A program made the position numbers and the translations under genes. From Bacillota bacterium (GTDB lineage Bacteria > Bacillota > Sulfobacillia > Sulfobacillales > Sulfobacillaceae), in NCBI GenBank assembly GCA_026627065.1, contig JAPNUO010000001.1, forward strand, positions 558,001 through 622,000: 64,000 nt of DNA, written 5' to 3'. Below the pieces are notes generated by a model. That model ran no database searches and was not told where the DNA came from. It worked only from the letters and a program-made list of their open reading frames with translations. Each line of letters opens with the position of its first letter. The stretch's first letter is position 1. Of the stretch, positions 63,165 through 64,000 are shown one piece after another.

Positions 63165-64000
63165 CTACCCCGACTGACCGCTCGACGGCGTGGTGGACGG
63201 CGACGGCGACGACGAGGGCGCGCCCGACGGGGTCGAGGAAGGAGAGGGCGACGGTGAGGGCGAAGGGCTTGGCGACACCGTAGACTTCAGCGACTCCGCC
63301 GGCAGCAAGCGGCCGTTGAGCGATACGACCATTTGCGCCTGGGTGCCATACCAGACCACGTGGTAAATCACATGTTCTCCGGGATTCACTTGCTGGTAAA
63401 AGATTTCCTCGTTTCCCGCAGGATCCGTGACCACCACCTTAAAAAGCGACTTGGGAGGCGCGCTTTTCGGAATAATCCATCGGACTTTGGAATGGTTCAC
63501 GGGCAACGACGCACTGACCGGGCTCGGACCATGCGAAAGGGTCACGCTCACGGTGGTCACGCCGTCGAGGCTGGAGTAGGGCGCCGGATTTTGATCGATC
63601 ACCGTGTTTGGCGGCTCCGTGGAATATTCTGAGATAGGCGAGGCCAGCGTGACGTGCGTATGTTGAAGCAAGCGTGCCGCCTGCGGCATGGTCAGTCCAA
63701 TCAGGTTGGGCATCACCAGTTGGCTCGCCGAGGCCCCGTTAGACACCCACAAGGTGACCACGCTGCCTTCGGCCACAACCCGACCCGCCGCCGGCAGTTG
63801 ACGCACCACGGTACCCCCTGGCTGCCCCGAAGCCACCGCCCGCATATGCACCCGCAGTCCCAAGGCTTCCAACGACTGCTTCGCCAAGTAATAGCTCTCC
63901 TGGGTCACGCCCGGCAGCGCAAGCGTCGTGGGCCCTGAGGACAGCACCAGCGAAACCGTCTCCCCCGACTTCAAGCGGGTCCCTGGCGCAGGATTTTCCT
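63165..64000 (-). CDS. prkC: PASTA-domain Ser/Thr protein kinase, C-terminal extracellular part (5' end outside window)
   Basis: About 278 codons of the 3' end are visible; the kinase domain lies beyond the window. The frame enters the window in NPAPGTRLKSGETVSLVLSS, a PASTA-type ending, followed by further PASTA repeats (GVTQESYYLAKQSLEALGLR, then PNLIGLTMPQAARLLQ and NPAPYSSLDGVTTVSVTLSH). An extra C-terminal domain of about 65 residues comes next and then a Ser/Pro/Thr-rich tail (PSPSPSPSPSS). PASTA kinases sense cell-wall precursors and phosphorylate division and ribosome factors. Next to rsgA, as in Bacillus prkC-cpgA. Confidence 0.9.
   Translation of the reverse strand, partial: ENPAPGTRLKSGETVSLVLSSGPTTLALPGVTQESYYLAKQSLEALGLRVHMRAVASGQPGGTVVRQLPAAGRVVAEGSVVTLWVSNGASASQLVMPNLIGLTMPQAARLLQHTHVTLASPISEYSTEPPNTVIDQNPAPYSSLDGVTTVSVTLSHGPSPVSASLPVNHSKVRWIIPKSAPPKSLFKVVVTDPAGNEEIFYQQVNPGEHVIYHVVWYGTQAQMVVSLNGRLLPAESLKSTVSPSPSPSPSPSPSSTPSGAPSSSPSPSTTPSSGQSG

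Noticed and set aside
63180..63300. Short tandem DNA repeat or CRISPR-like array
   Set aside because: The repetition follows codons for Ser-Pro in the kinase tail and has no spacers; it is coding low complexity.

Overview
The window looks like chromosomal DNA from a spore-forming, acidophilic or thermophilic Firmicute close to Sulfobacillus. The evidence is moderately high G+C, AAAGGAGG-type ribosome binding sites, a germination protease gene (gpr), a SpoVB-like flippase, T-box riboswitches, and a transaldolase-glucose-6-phosphate isomerase fusion, a gene form I associate with Sulfobacillus. The assignment comes from family knowledge and gene order; no search was run.

Layout. 1-2283 is the 5' part of polA (minus strand, cut by the window edge). 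2.4-4.4 kb holds an alpha/beta hydrolase behind a promoter with a dyad in its spacer, a decayed lipoprotein gene, and tRNA-Leu(CAA). 4.7-7.2 kb holds glnA and a ROK glucokinase. 7.3-16.05 kb is a pentose-phosphate operon: tkt, tal-pgi fusion, gnd, zwf, pgl and a HAD phosphatase. It is followed by a convergent class III aminotransferase. 17.5-19.8 kb is an insertion-sequence graveyard: an IS630-like remnant and a degenerate IS605-type tnpA/tnpB pair. 19.9-20.9 kb is a small TadE/pilin-like operon. 21.2-25.9 kb holds an SPFH protein, a helical protein, a lipoprotein, a tiny membrane protein, an MFS transporter and a methyltransferase that overlaps the transporter tail-to-tail. 26-28.7 kb is pxpB-pxpC-pxpA (5-oxoprolinase). 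28.9-30.8 kb is a NiaR-type repressor and an NCS1 permease. 30.9-34.4 kb holds two membrane proteins, citrate synthase, a Nudix ADP-ribose pyrophosphatase and a zinc-ribbon membrane protein. 34.4-37.8 kb holds gpr, a stand-alone GT51 glycosyltransferase and a SpoVB/MurJ-type flippase.

38-43.9 kb is a stress operon transcribed leftward: hspR-like regulator, dnaK, a zinc-reduced dnaJ, then clpB, without grpE. 44-54 kb is aromatic amino-acid synthesis in two back-to-back leftward operons. The first is trpEGDCFBA behind a T-box whose specifier reads UGG (Trp). The second is aroF-tyrA-aroA behind a T-box whose specifier reads UAC (Tyr). 54.1-56.2 kb carries a SHOCT protein and leuA. 56.2-64 kb is the conserved Firmicute neighbourhood recG, fakA-like, asp23-like, rpmB (divergent), hslO, a small membrane protein, rpe, rsgA, and the PASTA end of a Ser/Thr kinase cut by the window edge.

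Most of the window is core metabolism and housekeeping. The least ordinary parts are the PxpC protein with a fused biotinyl-like domain lacking the biotin lysine, the reduced DnaJ, the paired T-boxes over an aroF without a regulatory domain, the NiaR/NCS1 pair with a palindromic site, and the IS605 remnants beside the pilin-like operon. I did not find a clear undescribed defence or mobile system.
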